Assembly: GCF_022965805.1 (NCBI RefSeq)
Contig: NW_027330835.1
Span: 169,248 to 233,247, forward strand
Length of the DNA: 64,000 nt
Direction: 5' to 3'
Source: Primulina eburnea
Lineage: Eukaryota; Streptophyta; Magnoliopsida; Lamiales; Gesneriaceae
In this document: positions 36,293-49,085 of the stretch, piece by piece
How positions within the stretch are numbered: the stretch's first letter is position 1
How the letters are laid out: each line of letters opens with the position of its first letter
Position numbers and translations under genes: made by a program
Notes under the pieces: model-generated
What the model saw: the letters and a program-made list of their open reading frames with translations, nothing else
What the model was told of the DNA's origin: nothing
Database searches by the model: none

Positions 36293-37749
36293 ATACTCTA
36301 TCACAAGTACAACTCCATCAAAATCACAATCTGATATCATCTAATTCTTACATTCTCGTCAATCTGACTATTTCTTTGACATTGATCTATGCCATCTGGT
36401 TCTGTTTGTACGTAATCTGGTACAAACTGATAGATATAGATTGAGTAATCTGTCAATCATAATCATATCATATCATAATCTAAAGAAAATGGCGGTAATT
36501 TCATTACGAAAGCCATAGAAATGTACTCCCATTTCTATTCAGAACTATACAAAATCTGTAATAATCTTCTGATTTCTATCTTTTTGTTTTCTTCTGTTAG
36601 CAATTCAGACTTGTCAGTACAATTTCTGCCAACATTTCTGTACAAATTCTGTGACAATTGATCTGATCTGTCTATATCACCACTATCTGTTCGAATAACG
36701 CACATTCATAACTATCTGAATGAAAACTGAATCCATAACTGTTCGGTTCTGACGTTATCTGTGAATTCAGATTCGAACCATCCTGTATAATCAATTCATT
36801 TAATAACATAAAATAAAGAAGAAATACCTACCTGGTATTCGGCTCTGACTATCAATATCAAAATCTGTAACCAATTCTGAAACATTCTGATATCATAACA
36901 TAATCAGTCCCATATAACACAATATCAAATATCTGTTATTCTGACTGATGCTCTGTTCTGATTATTACAAACAAATTCTGAACATTCTGATCACATGTCT
37001 GACTGTTTACACTAATCTGTATCAAACACTGATTCACAATGACAGGAATATTACATCAGATTCAGAATAGAAAGAAACGATACAGATCTAGTACTCATAA
37101 AACAAAGATTGCGGCAACCCTGATGATTCTGACTACTGATCAATCTTCCCAGTGCCTAAATCATCTGCCATATCTCATCTGCAAATAGAATATGCTCTCA
37201 ACCAATATCAGATGTCTCAATTACTGATTTAGAGCAAGCACAATACGCAAGTAGATATAACATAATAAGGAGATCAGAGAATAAGAAAATCTGTAAAACT
37301 CAGCGATTCTGACTTTCTGACATTTCTGCTAATTCTGATATATCTGTTACCTGTGTCGGTTAAAGTCACTGATTTCTGTCTCAACTGTGCAAAAAAATCG
37401 GTATACAAACTACAGATATCACATATTCTGAATACAATATGTTTCAAACAAAATACATATCTGAACAATTTCTGTATACAAGAATCCTAATTCTCAGAAT
37501 ATTTAGTATGATCTTTCAAATATTCCTTCAATTCATTTTGTATCATTCTGTATAGTCAATACCATTTTGTACTAAATCTACTATACAAACAATGCCTGAT
37601 CTCAATTCAATTCTGAACTCTATCTTTCTGATATAACACAATCCTGAAATCTGGTCTAGGCAAACATTAGCCAACTTGTTTAATATTGACCAATCTGTCG
37701 ATACTAAACTCGATTTCAGTGGATCTACTGAATATATAAGGATGCAATC
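36293..37749 (-). pseudogene. Gypsy-A degenerate integrase region
   Basis: It starts with the copia-mid TSD (36293-36297). The DNA is homologous to gypsy-B 27120-28250 in reverse, with no long open frame. The FAQLRQKSVTLTDTGN linker reads at 37274-37468 and continues through the site where gypsy-B holds its solo LTR. The left TSD of the next solo LTR (CAATC) is at 37745-37749. Confidence 0.7.
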
Positions 37750-39989
37750 TGTGGGGACCCGGACGCTAATCATCTTTGGGATTTAATTATCAATTAAGAT
37801 AAAACAGGGTCTAAAAATTTTTCGTTTTAAGATATAACTGCGGAAGGTAATGGAATCTAAATACTATACATGTCTGTATAAAATACATTTCAGTATTAAA
37901 GTACAACAAGCTAATCTAAGGTTCAACTACTAAAGTCCAGTAATAAAACCAAGTCTACTGTAAGTCCGGAATCACCACGCTACACTCGTCTTCTCTCATC
38001 ATCATCTTGACCCTGATCCAGCCCCACCTGTTGTCATGCACACATACAAAACAAGACAACAGCCGGATAACTCCGGTGAGAAATAAATCCCAGTATAAAA
38101 CATGGTAAACATGTATATACATAAAATAATTCATGAAACATGCTGTCACGAATAAAATCAAAACATTAGATTTCATAAGCTATGAAATCTAATCACAATA
38201 AACATGCACTTCAAATCAGCTAAACATGCATATAACCAATCTAAATCATAAAGACATGCTAGCACAACTGGAAGCAATAACGATGGGTCCCATGATCTAG
38301 GAGCCACATCCATATGAGCATGCAGTCCTAATCAAATCATGTCTAGACTTGACTCGATCTATAACTCTAGGGATCCCGTAATGAATAAGACGTCAATGGC
38401 TGTTACCTACTCAACCGATCGTGGTAACTGTACGTCTTATTCCTAGACTTCGGCCATGGCTGTATCGTGGTGCTACAATAGGACAATGTCTGCTCCTATG
38501 TACGATACACCGAACGTCTAGAAGTCTGACAATGACTGTCAAGACTTTCCTATCTTAACTGCAATGAATAACAATCTGTAAACAAAGCATAATCATATTC
38601 ATAACTGAATATCACAATTATTTTACATGCTTGAATACAATTCTATAATCAAAGCATAATCAGGTAACAATATAAACAATAATCCAGTATGTGATTTTAT
38701 TGGGAAACTCAAATTAGTCTAATTTGAGTTATGCTTCCCGAATATCACATGAATTATACCTTTGTCGTCCCCGTCTGATGAAGACGAAGTCTCGAAGTCG
38801 AATTTGTCCATATCTGATCTGAAATGACAATAACCAATACACTGTATCAATGTATAATCCAATTCAAAATCTATCTGGTCAATATCTGAATACACTACAA
38901 TCTGATTCATATCAACCATATCACAAGATAACAGAAACCAATACTGAATTTGATCAATCTGTACCAACTGATGTTTCGACGGCATAACAATACTGTCTCG
39001 ATAACCCCGTCAGTCTAAACATCACAAATATAATACCAGACTTCGAAATCAATACTGATACCAATGATAATCTCAATAACAATACGAATCTGATACAAAA
39101 TCTCAATCAAATCAACTCTGAAAATCATAACAAATACATAAACAATCTGTTCTTCAATCTGACTTCAATTATACGATGTTTACAGTAGCAGAAACACCAT
39201 ATCTAAATCATATTCAATTCTAACAACATCATAAAATCAAATCTTGTCTAAACGTAATAAAACTTACGTCCGTGCGTAGCCTGCGTTGATAGTAACACAG
39301 TACCGAAGTCGGATTTCAATTCAGGTAGACGGTTTACTCGTAAATCAATTTCTAAAGAAAAGAACAAAGCTTTTCCCTAAACCCTCGATTTCTTTCCCCT
39401 TTTTTCTGAAAATTACGCATGCTGATATATATATATATATACATCTCACGCATTCCAAGAGACAAGTGGCAATTCGACCAATTGCATGCCGCGCGCATAT
39501 GCGCGCATAAAGCCGCGCATATGCGCCGGCAGTTCTGCCCGGCTGCTACTGCCTCTCGCGCATATGCGCCCACTCGCCCGCGCATATGCGCCAAAGCCCC
39601 TGGATGTCCCGCGCATGTGCGCGCAATGAAGTCGCGCATGTGCGCGAGACTTTCTGCTCGGCATTCGTGGGCTAGCGCATATGCGCGACACACCTCCGCT
39701 CATATGCGCCCAACCTACTGGACCATACGCGCAGGTGCGCGTGCTCGCTTCACGCAGGTGCGCCAACTCTTCGGACGGCTCGCGCATGTGCGCGCTTATC
39801 GTCGCGCATATGCGCCGATGCTACTGTCCTTGCACACACATTTCACACCTTTATCATGTGTCCTAGTCCGATCCGTTCCGTCTATAATCATCTCGATTAA
39901 TTCTATAAATCATTTCAGATTAATCTCCATTTAAAGTAATCATATCCAAATCATTCCAGATTACGGTAATTAAATTCTCGGGCATTACA
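37750..39989 (-). mobile_element. Solo gypsy LTR (A-like subfamily) inserted in gypsy-A
   Basis: The 2240-bp LTR, TGTGGGGACCC to GGGCATTACA, has a perfect TSD CAATC (37745-37749, 39990-39994) and no internal region. It is clearly related to the gypsy-A LTR but diverged from it, and has six dyad pairs instead of four. Confidence 0.92.
39492..39814 (-). promoter_or_regulatory. CGC-N4-GCG dyad cluster, six pairs, in the solo gypsy LTR
   Basis: Motifs start at 39492/39514, 39557/39579, 39610/39633, 39674/39697, 39728/39751 and 39781/39803, with offsets 22, 22, 23, 23, 23 and 22 bp. The core is mostly ATAT, with ATGT and AGGT variants. A (TA)n TATA stretch lies at about 39425-39441, downstream on the minus strand. 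Confidence 0.75.
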
Positions 39990-40440
39990 CAATCTGCTCC
40001 TTTCTGTACTAATCGAGTCATATACAATACAGATATCAAAGGAATTCTAAATCTAGAATCTTTATCGTGGTATTTCCACTGATCATTCCTTTCTGGTCGT
40101 ACACTTACCATTTCTAGAAAAATTCTACAATATGTCTGTACTTGTGCAGCATATACATATCAATAATGCGTTCCAATCAGAAAACACAAGTACATCATAA
40201 TCTAACTCGATCTCATTCTTATCTTACTGTAGTATATAATGTCACAGAAATCTCTGATATCAACAGTTCCTCAACAAGCTAGGAAATCAATACTACAGTA
40301 CCACTAGACCCAACAGATACAACATATCTCCATACAACTCAGTCAAAGATATTCTTTAACAAATGCATTCGTATATATCAATACATATGCAATAAAATCA
40401 TAAAGAATAGTACCTGTTGTGGATTCTGGTTCTGTTTCTC
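39990..40440 (-). pseudogene. Gypsy-A degenerate protease and RT start
   Basis: It is homologous to gypsy-B 24181-24640 in reverse, with many stops. It sits between the solo LTR and gag. No RT catalytic motif is visible. Confidence 0.65.
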
Positions 40441-41362
40441 AATTAAACGCTGTTCCCTACGATCTTCGGGACCATTTCTGGGGACAAACTTTAGCAAAAT
40501 GCCCCAGCTGTTTACAGATATTGCATCTACCAAGCACTCCTTGGCATTGCTCTGAGGAATGTCTCCCTCCGCAAGTCCTACAATAGACATCAGTATGGCT
40601 TGGACTCGAACCACTTGAGCTAGAAGAGCCACTTCCCAACTTCTTGAATGGCTTCTTACGAGTTTTCAGCAACTCTTGTTTCCACTCGTACTGCCATGCT
40701 CATATCGAAGAGGGGATTGCTGGGTCTGAGGTGGCTTCACACACAACCTTGTCAATTGTCTAATCAGACTCGCCTCCGCTCTCTTTGCTCTACTCAAGAT
40801 ATCAGCGAAATGATAAGGTCGTTGTAAATTCATAAATGCAACTACCTCTGAATTCAACCCTCTGATGAATTGATTTACTATAGCTTCATCATTTCCAGCT
40901 AAATGAGGAGCAAAATGCTAGTAGAGTCGAGAATTTAGCAATATATTCGTCAATATTTAACTGCCCTTGGCTCAAATTCTCAAACTCTAATTTCTTGTCC
41001 TCTCGGTACGAGACTGAGAAAAATCGTCGATAAAATTTCGTTCTGAATATCTACCACGAAATCACTGTACCTCTCTGTGCCCACATTCTTGTACTGGTAA
41101 TCCACCAACTCCTGGCGGCTTCTCGTAACTGGTAAGGTACCATTTTAACCCTCTGTTCATCTGTACAATCAAGTAAATCAAACAAGATTTCTATATCATC
41201 AAACCAGTTCTGACAGTCTTCAGATGTCTCGGTACCATTCAGAATCGGCGGCTGTAATAACTCAAATTCTTTCATCTTTTCTTCTAGCTGAGTTTCTGAT
41301 ACATCTAGCTGTTCAGACGAAGTACTACCCCTTTCTGGAAATCTCCGAGGCGGTATATCTGA
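40441..41362 (-). pseudogene. Gypsy-A gag, broken by frameshifts
   Basis: Fragments in different frames rebuild the gag order: MKEFELLQPPILNGTET start segment (41051-41275), LNSEVVAFMNLQRPYHFAD segment (40666-40857), and a nucleocapsid with two knuckles (CRTCGGRHSSEQC and CNICKQLGHFAKVC, 40457-40672). As in gypsy-B, the codon at the expected start is ATA. The gap between fragments contains small indels. Confidence 0.82.
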
Positions 41363-41669
41363 ATATCAAACAAATCAATATACAATCTGTATAATCTGTC
41401 TCAGCCCTCCTCTGATCATATACCTCTGATTCAGACTCGGTTCTGATCCAGGCTTAGTAAGTACATGCTGCAATCAACTCAGATACAAACAACATGTAAT
41501 AGGGAAAACAGTAAATCATGCTAGCACACATCATGCAAATCAACGTTGACGTAAATCCCATGCTAGCAATCACATGCAAGGAAGAAAATTCAATCTACCC
41601 CGCTCATTCTCAGCTATCTCAGTCTGAAGAATCTATCAATTCTGACTATCTCAAGCTAAAGGATCTATT

Positions 41670-41681
41670 GCTCTGATACCA
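41670..41681 (-). other. Primer-binding site of gypsy-A
   Basis: TGGTATCAGAGC on the minus strand lies five bases inside the 5' LTR. Confidence 0.88.
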
Positions 41682-41686
41682 CCTGT

Positions 41687-43817
41687 TGTGGCGACCCGGA
41701 CGCTAATCATCTTCTTATTAATCATCTTTGGGATTTAATTATCAGTTCTGATAAAACAGGGTCTAAAAATTTTTCTTTTTAAAAGAAAGTGCGGAAGGTA
41801 ATGGCATCTATATAATATACATATCTGTATAAAAACTACAGTTCAGTGAAAAAAAATACAATACTGTACAACCTAAGTCTAAGGTTCAATTACTAAATTC
41901 AAGTAATAACCCAAGTCTGCTACAAGTCCGGAATCACCACGCTAACTCGTCTTCTCTTATCGTCATCTCGACCCTGATCCAGCCCCACCTGTTGTCATGC
42001 ACACATACAAAACAAGACAACAGCGGGATAACTCCGATGAGAATAATCCCAGTATAAAACATGGTAAGCATGTATATAAACAAACTAATTCATAAACATG
42101 CGATCCGGTGTATATTTCATAATCGATGAAATAAATCAAATAAGCATGTAACTCAAATCAGATAAACATGCATATAAACGATCTAAATCATAAAAACATG
42201 CTAGCACAACTGAAAGCAATAACGATGGGTCCCATGATCTAGGAGCCACATCCATATAAGCATGAAGTCCTAATCAAATCATGTCTAGACTTGACTCGAT
42301 CTATAACTCTAGGGATCCCGGGGTGAATAAGACGATCTATCACCTACTCTCCAATCGGGGTGACGGTACGTCTTATTTCTAGACTTCGGCCTGATCTGTA
42401 TCCGCATCTACAATAAGGGAGGTGATCTTCCCCTAAGCTGTGATATCGCCAAACGTCTAGAAGTCTGGATGATCTCGCAGACTTTCCTATCTTAATGCAT
42501 GAATACACAATCTGTAAACAAGTATAATCATCTTAATGAAATGAAACATGATCTATGAACAAAGCATAATTAAATAAAACATAAACAAGAATATAGTATG
42601 TGATTTATTGGGCAACTCAAGGATGATCTCGATTGAGTTGTTTCTTCCCGAATATCACATGAATTATACCTTTGTCGTCCCCGTCTGTGGAAGACGATGA
42701 TCTGTATTCAACTCTGTCCATCTCAATCTGAAAAGACAATATCGAATACGCTGCATCAGTGAATAACTCAATACACAATCTGTTCTGATCACTACACAAA
42801 TCAGTATACAATCTGATCAATATCTGAACAAGATACAATCTAACTCATGTCATTGACACATAACAATACAATCTGAATAATTACGGAGTCTGATCAATCT
42901 AAATCAATACTGAATCTGATCAATCTAAATCAATACTGAATCTGAATACCCCGTCAATCTGAACATCACATATATATAATACTAGAACTCATAATCTGAA
43001 TATCGGTATATTCAAAATCAGTAATACACAATTCTGATATCAAAATCTCAATCAATATCTATCACCATTCATATCAATCATAAAAATAGTCTATTCTGAA
43101 ATCTGACTTCAATCCTATAATGTCTACTGTAGCAGAAACATCATATCTGAAACACATGCAATTCTGACAATATCATAAACTCAAATCTTGTTTAAACGTA
43201 ACAAAACTTACGTCCAATTGTAGCCTGCGTTGATAGGAACACAGTACCGAAGTCGGATTTCAATTTGGATAAACGGTTTCTTTGTAAATTGAATTCTAAC
43301 CTCAAAAATATAAAATCTCTCCCCTAAACTCTCGACTTTCAGGTTGAAAGAATGGAGGAGAATCGAGGGTTACACACGTATATATAATATTGCATGCATA
43401 ATGGATACGTGTCTTTCTCAAGATGTGCCACAAAACCTCTCGCGCATATGCGTGACATAACCCGCGCATATGCGCGAGACCTACTGGTCTCGGCAAACAG
43501 TACCCGCGCATATGCGCCACGCTTCTCGCGCATATGCGCCAAGGCTTCTGGAGGTGTCGCGCATATGCGCGCATGTCTTCGCGCATGGGCGCCAACCTTA
43601 CTGTGATTCTCGCGCATGTGCGCCACTCTTGATCGCGCATGTGCGCCAACACATAAATTTGCACACATAATTTACACCTTTCTTATGTGTTCTGGTCCGA
43701 TCCGTTCCGTCTATAATTATCTCTATTACTTCAATAATCATTCCAGATTAATTATCAATTACGGTAATCATACTCAATTCATTTCATATTACGGTAATTA
43801 AATTCTCGGGCATTACA
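41687..43817 (-). repeat. 5' LTR of gypsy-A
   Basis: It is 2131 bp, the same length as the 3' LTR. The end is TGTGGCGACCC where the other copy has TGTGGGGACCC. A TATA stretch is at 43379-43390 and the dyad cluster at 43441-43645. Confidence 0.93.
43441..43645 (-). promoter_or_regulatory. CGC-N4-GCG dyad cluster of the gypsy-A 5' LTR
   Basis: Four pairs correspond one to one with 7969-8173. Two motifs have single changes here (a T in the first, CATGGGCG in the sixth). Confidence 0.74.
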
Positions 43818-43881
43818 GTCGACCGCGGGTGCGGTCAAGTAAACACCGCGGGTGCGGTCTCAGCACCGCGGGTGCGGTCTC
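43818..43881 (-). repeat. Gypsy-D LTR, middle segment with dyads
   Basis: It begins with the right TSD of gypsy-A (GTCGA) and ends with the left TSD of copia-2 (GTCTC, 43877-43881). It holds a CCGCGGGTGCGG pair at 43823/43846 (23 bp) and a third motif at 43866 whose partner lies beyond copia-2 at 60965. Confidence 0.82.
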
Positions 43882-45775
43882 TGTTAGAGTAGGTGCCCGT
43901 CGAGCCAAGTGTTGGTCGAGTGTTCACAATGAAACTCTAGGTATAAGCAATCTTTATTTTAATAATATTTGAAATTATTACTTTGGCACATCTTTATCTG
44001 TATACCCATGCTAGTTGCATAGATAAAGCCCTTGAATATACAAATAGTAGAAAGAATATGAGATGCTCATATGATGAGTATCATGAAACTCATATTTGTA
44101 ATATTGTATATTCTAAACGGTTCCTAGTCGATTCAGCCGCCACTAAGAAGGATATAGGCCGCTAGAGTTAGAGACTAGTATCTGCGATGTGAGTACCATG
44201 TTTCATTGGTAGGGGACATTGTGATGTCCGAACATGCAGATAGGTGCTCCTTGTAGAGTGCACTGAACAACCCTCCGTAAAAGGACTTTCCAAGTGGTTC
44301 TCACTTATCGAGTGGAAATGTCCTAGTTTATGGTTGTACAGAATTAGTCCTTATTACCCGGGACAACATTAAGACTCTATGTGCTAGAATTACACTTTGA
44401 CTTGTTTACCGACTCTCATGGGGTCATTAGGTGGCAAGGTTGGGTGTTCTGTCGAAACACATAGGAGTCGATGCATTGTAGTCGGGGATTCACCGCTTAC
44501 CTTCGGGTATGGATATCCTATGTGTTACCATGTGTATGTAGGTCGAAATCTCTGGCCAGAGTATGGTGGTAATTATGAAAGGGTTTCATAGATTACACCA
44601 TCGATGCAACTACGACATGACACATAGTATCGATTCATTGACAACTCTCGATAAACCAATGGTTGTCGAATCGATCAGGATATATGAGTTGAAGGGACCA
44701 CCGTACTGTACGCTAACCATAATAGAATGGTTCTTGCAGGCACTATCATCTGATACCTAGGGAATCATGTAAGCGATGCTGCTAGGCGTTTAACATGATT
44801 GGTTGGGTACTATCAGACTTGAGTTCTGACGTTCTTATTATCAAGGTGTTGACAAATAAGAATGGAGCAATTGGGGTATGCTCATATAAGGACATGTTTA
44901 GTCTGAATCACATAGAGATGTGAACCCACGGCTAGTTGTATCAATGAACCATTGAGGGCCACACAAGTACTAGCTTTCTAGATCCCGTTGAGAAGTAAAA
45001 ATAGTTCAATGTGTTGAACGGCTTATAAAGGAGTTTATAAGCGTAAAGAAAATTAGAAGCATGACTTCTATAAAGGAGAAAATAGTTCAATGTGTTGAAC
45101 AACTTATAAATGAGTTTATAAGTGTAAAGAAAAATGGAAGTATGACTTCTATGAGAGAAATGTAAATTTTAATTTATGGAAGTGTTCCTAAATTAAAATT
45201 TGGCCAAGTGAATAATGTATTTGAAAATTGTGATTTTAATAAACATTATTATGGACTAAATTAAATTAATTCAAGTGTTGAATTAATTTAACACTAGTGG
45301 GCCTAGTAGAGTCCAAATAATTAAATTAATTCAAGTGTTGGATTAATTAAATCATATTGGGTCTTGTAGAGCCCAATAATAAAATAATTATTAAACTAGT
45401 GGGCTTGAGTAAAATAAAGTAATTAGTAAATGGTCTCCAATTGGTTTGAGACATTTAAATAAAGTCCATGGGCTTTGTAAATGTTACAAGCCCACTTACA
45501 TTGCATGCTTGGGAGGTGGAGAGTTGGAGAATACTTTTGAATAAAAAATTGCATGGCATGCAACTTTTTCACTTTTGCTTTTTGCAACACCAAGACATAA
45601 AAAATTAATTCATTCTCCTCTCTCCCTCCAAGTGAGATGGCCGAAACTTCCCATTGTTCTCTCCTCCATATTTTCTTCATTTTTGTTCTTCAATTTGTTG
45701 AGGAACATCACACTTCTCAAAGATAAATCCTTTTATTTTTCTAGTGCAAAATAAAAGGGGATCTACCTAGTTGGT
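43882..45775 (+). repeat. 5' LTR of copia-2, left part
   Basis: TGTTAGAGTAGG start; type II with the duplicated TTATAAG block at about 45020-45130. It is interrupted at the TTGGT target (45771-45775) by gypsy-C. No gene is seen. Confidence 0.92.
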
Positions 45776-46384
45776 TGTGGGAACCCGGACGCTAATCATC
45801 TTCTTAATCATGATTGGGACTAATTAATCAAGTATAATAAACAGGGTCTAAATTTAAATTTTTTTTTTTAAAATGCGGAAGGTAATGGAATCAAGCTCCT
45901 ATACATATCAGTATAAAAGTGTAAATCTGATAAAATATACAATCATACATACTCAGGTTCAACAACTACTATCAAGTGTTTAAACCCTAGCTCTAGTCCA
46001 AGTCCGGTATCACCACTCTAATCTCGATCTGTCCTCATCTCTGTGACCCAGTACCTGTCCCACCTGTTGCCATGCACACATATAGACAAGACAACAGCCG
46101 GATAACTCCGGTGAGAATAAATCCCAGTATAAACAATGTAAACATGCAATCATATAAAAACATATATAAAAGCATATAAGCAATAATCATAACATGTATC
46201 AAATCAGAACATGAAGCAATATCAAGAATAACTCTTATTCTAAACATGTACCATCATCAGGAACATAATCAACATCAAATAATATAAATCAATATCAAGC
46301 AATGAATCACACTCAGACTCAAACTCAACTCAAACAACGCGTCGTTTCAGACTCGACTCAACTCTAACCTAGGGATCCCGATGT

Positions 46385-46640
46385 CTGGACGAAACAGCCA
46401 TAGAATTGACGACTCAGTCAAGATTTAAGCGAATCAGCCAATAGCTAGGCGAAACAGCCGATAGCTAGACGAATCAGTCATAGATAGAAGAATCAGTCAA
46501 TATATAGACGAATCAGTCAGTATATAGACGAATCAGTCAATAAATAAGCGAATCAGCCAATAGCTAGGCGAAACAGCCGATAGCTAGACGAATCAGTCGG
46601 TGACTAGGCAACTCAGCCAATGACTAAACAATTCAGCAGT
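46385..46640 (-). repeat. Minisatellite in the gypsy-C 3' LTR
   Basis: Units of about 19-21 bp share AGACGAATCAGTCA followed by ATA-rich spacer. The other LTR has a similar array at about 51925-52180 with slightly different units. Confidence 0.7.
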
Positions 46641-47342
46641 CAATACATGCAGTTGCTATAAATCAATAGACTACAAACATCAATCTCAACAATTACAAAT
46701 ATCAATGTAATAACTAAGTATGTGATTTAGGGAGACTCGAGTCAAACCTTACTCGAGTTGTGCAATCCCAACACAACATTAATTTATACCTTTCATTCTG
46801 ATACTCTGACTCTGTCGAAGTCTCGAACCTCAAGCCTGTCAATAACTCAATCTGACAATACCATATCGAGGGTACAATATCAATACACCAACCAAACAAT
46901 ACTGGATATAATCAGAATTCTACCAAATTCTGTTTCAACAACATAACGTCATAATTTCAATATATCCAGTACTACCATATCAGTCAGATATGAATCCCAA
47001 CATCTCATAATAACAACTCAATTTTGATATCATATCAACTCCGAAAATCATAACAATTCCATACGGTATCTATTCTTCAGTCCGGTTTCGATTATACGAT
47101 GTCTAACATGTCAAGAACATCATATATGAATCCTATTCAATTCTGACAATAGCATAATTTCAAAGCATGTCAAAACGTAGCAAAACTTACGTCCAGTTGT
47201 AGCCTACGTCGATAAGAACTCAATACCGAAATCGGATTAAAAATCGAACGGACGGATTTCTCACAAAAGGCGTAAGGATTTTCTTTCCCAAAGCGTCGAC
47301 CCTTCTTCGGATTTCTTCTCTGAATTCTAAATGAATTCGTGC

Positions 47343-47345
<3 letters not shown>

Positions 47346-47397
<52 letters not shown>
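47346..47397. repeat. (TA)26 microsatellite at the TATA-box position
   Basis: 52 bp of perfect TA repeat where the 5' LTR copy has 21 bp of interrupted TA (52895-52915). The LTRs were identical at insertion, so one copy changed length afterwards. YIYIYI-rich frames here are artefacts. Confidence 0.9.
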
Positions 47398-47401
<4 letters not shown>

Positions 47402-47451
47402 CCCGCACATGCAAGAGGACGAGTGGCTCAACTCGGTTATTCCACGTCTCG

Positions 47452-47667
47452 CGCTCGAGCGGTAAGAAAGTACCGCTCGGGCGCGAGCTCGGCGCTCGGG
47501 CGGTGAAAATCTGCCGCCCGGGCGCGAGGCTCTCTGACCAGAACATATCCTATCTTCCATTGGCGCTCGAGCGGTAATATTCTACTGCTCGGGCGCCACC
47601 TCTCCTGCCCGAGACTCTTCTTGGTTGAACATTGGCGCTCGGGCGGTCAAAAGCTACTGCTCGGGCG
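47452..47667 (-). promoter_or_regulatory. CGC-N4-GCG dyad cluster, core TCGG/TCGA, four hairpin-like pairs
   Basis: Motifs start at 47452/47474, 47493/47515, 47564/47586 and 47636/47658, every pair exactly 22 bp apart. Flanks extend the pairs into 35-bp inverted repeats. Two motifs start TGC where the other LTR has CGC, consistent with C-to-T decay. Confidence 0.76.
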
Positions 47668-47822
47668 CCACTAATTCTGTCCAATTTTTGTATAATTCGT
47701 ATACTTGGCCCCGTTCGGTCTCAGCATAATGCATCTATACTCATATCAGTTTATTATCAATAAATCATCTCAGATTACGTTAATCATTTCAGATTACGCT
47801 AATCAAATTCTTGGGCATTACA

Positions 47823-49085
47823 TTTCTCCCCCCCTTAAGATACGATTTCGTCCTCGAAATCACAGGCCATCAATCATATCAGTAAGAAGGTATATAACAG
47901 AAACTGAAGAGAAAACTCACATCAGTTAAATAACTCGGGGAAATCTCGGTCTCATGTCTGACTCTGTTTCCCAAGTATCTTCTTCGATGCCCTGACGACT
48001 CCACTGAATCCTCATAGTGGAATAGTCCTCGTTCTGAGTGGCTTACTCTTTCCGATCAAGAATCTAAATCGGTTTCTCAACATAACCCAATGTATCATCC
48101 AATTCAGTCTCGCCTGGCTAAATAACACGTGAAGCATCAGAAAGATATTTTCTCAAGAATAACCATGAAAAACACCATGTATTCCAGCTAATGAAGACGG
48201 TAACGCGAGTCGATGGGCACGATCTCCTATCTTCTCCAGAATCTCGTACGGCCCAATATAACGTGGAGACCGTTTCCCTTTCTTACCAAATCTGGCAATT
48301 CTTCTGAAAGGTAAAATTTTCAAAAATACTCGATCTCCAGCCTCAAATACCAACGATCATCGTCAGACATTGGCATATCTGGCTTGTCTATCTTGGGCTG
48401 CCTTCATTCTTTCCTGAATCAGCTTCACATTTTTCAGTCATATCCCTGATCATGTCAGGTCCGATCTCAGGAACCTCAGAGATATCATTCTACTAAAGAG
48501 GGAATCGACACCTCTTTCCGTACAACACTTCGAAAGAAGTCATTTCAATACTCAGCTAATAACTTCTGTGGTACAAAACTCACAAAGTGGCAATGCATCT
48601 TGCCAGCTAGTGCCAATATCAAGCACTACTGCTCTCAGCATATCCTCCAATGTCTGGATCGTCTGCTCAGACTATCCATCGGTCTATGGATGATATGCGT
48701 TACTAAGATGTAATTTCGTACCTAGTGCTTACTGCAAACTCTGTCCAAAGTGCGATATAGACCGAGAATCATGGTCTAAAACAATCGACTTTGGTACTCT
48801 ATGCAGTCTATTCACCTTTCTGACATAATTCTCAGCCATCTAGTCATGTCTGTACGTCATCTTGTACTGAATAAAGCATGCAAATTTGGTCAATCTGTCA
48901 ATCACAACCCAAATTGCGTCACAATATCGGGAGGATCTCAGTAATTTCCTTACAAAATTCATGGAAATGTGATCTCATTTCCTTTCAGGAATAGTCAAAC
49001 TCTGTAATAGTCCTCCGGATTTCTTTCTCTCAGCCTTCACCTGTTGGCAATTTAGACATTTGGCTACAAGTTCATCAATATCAGC
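47823..49085 (-). pseudogene. Gypsy-C polypurine tract and degenerate integrase
   Basis: The polypurine tract (read as TTTCTCCCCCCC on plus) abuts the LTR. An integrase C-terminal piece is clear at 48153-48353 (GDRVFLKILPFRR, GKRSPRYIGPYEIL). Upstream to about 49085 the core and the finger end (ADIDELVAKCLNCQQVK near 49030-49080) can be read across stops. Many stops correspond to CTG-to-CTA changes on the plus strand. Confidence 0.78.

Larger units (their letters stand above)
6216..43817 (-). mobile_element. Gypsy-A: Ty3/gypsy element without RT core, split by copia-mid and a solo LTR
   Basis: It is bounded by two 2131-bp LTRs (6216-8346 and 41687-43817) and a perfect 5-bp TSD GTCGA (6211-6215, 43818-43822). 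Removing copia-mid (8911-36292) and the solo LTR (37750-39989) leaves about 3.7 kb of internal DNA. This holds a broken gag near the right end, degenerate protease and integrase, and a polypurine tract by the left LTR. The reverse transcriptase/RNase H core is missing, as in gypsy-B and gypsy-C. The two LTRs differ at roughly 25-30 sites by eye (about 1.3%), making this older than its nested insertions. Confidence 0.93.
45776..47822 (-). repeat. 3' LTR of gypsy-C
   Basis: The 2047-bp LTR runs TGTGGGAACCC to GGGCATTACA. It contains a GACGAATCAGTCA minisatellite (about 46385-46640), (TA)26 at 47346-47397 and a dyad cluster at 47452-47667. Confidence 0.92.

Noticed and set aside
47170..47560. 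Tyr/Ile-repeat proteins
   Set aside because: They are produced by the (TA)26 microsatellite.
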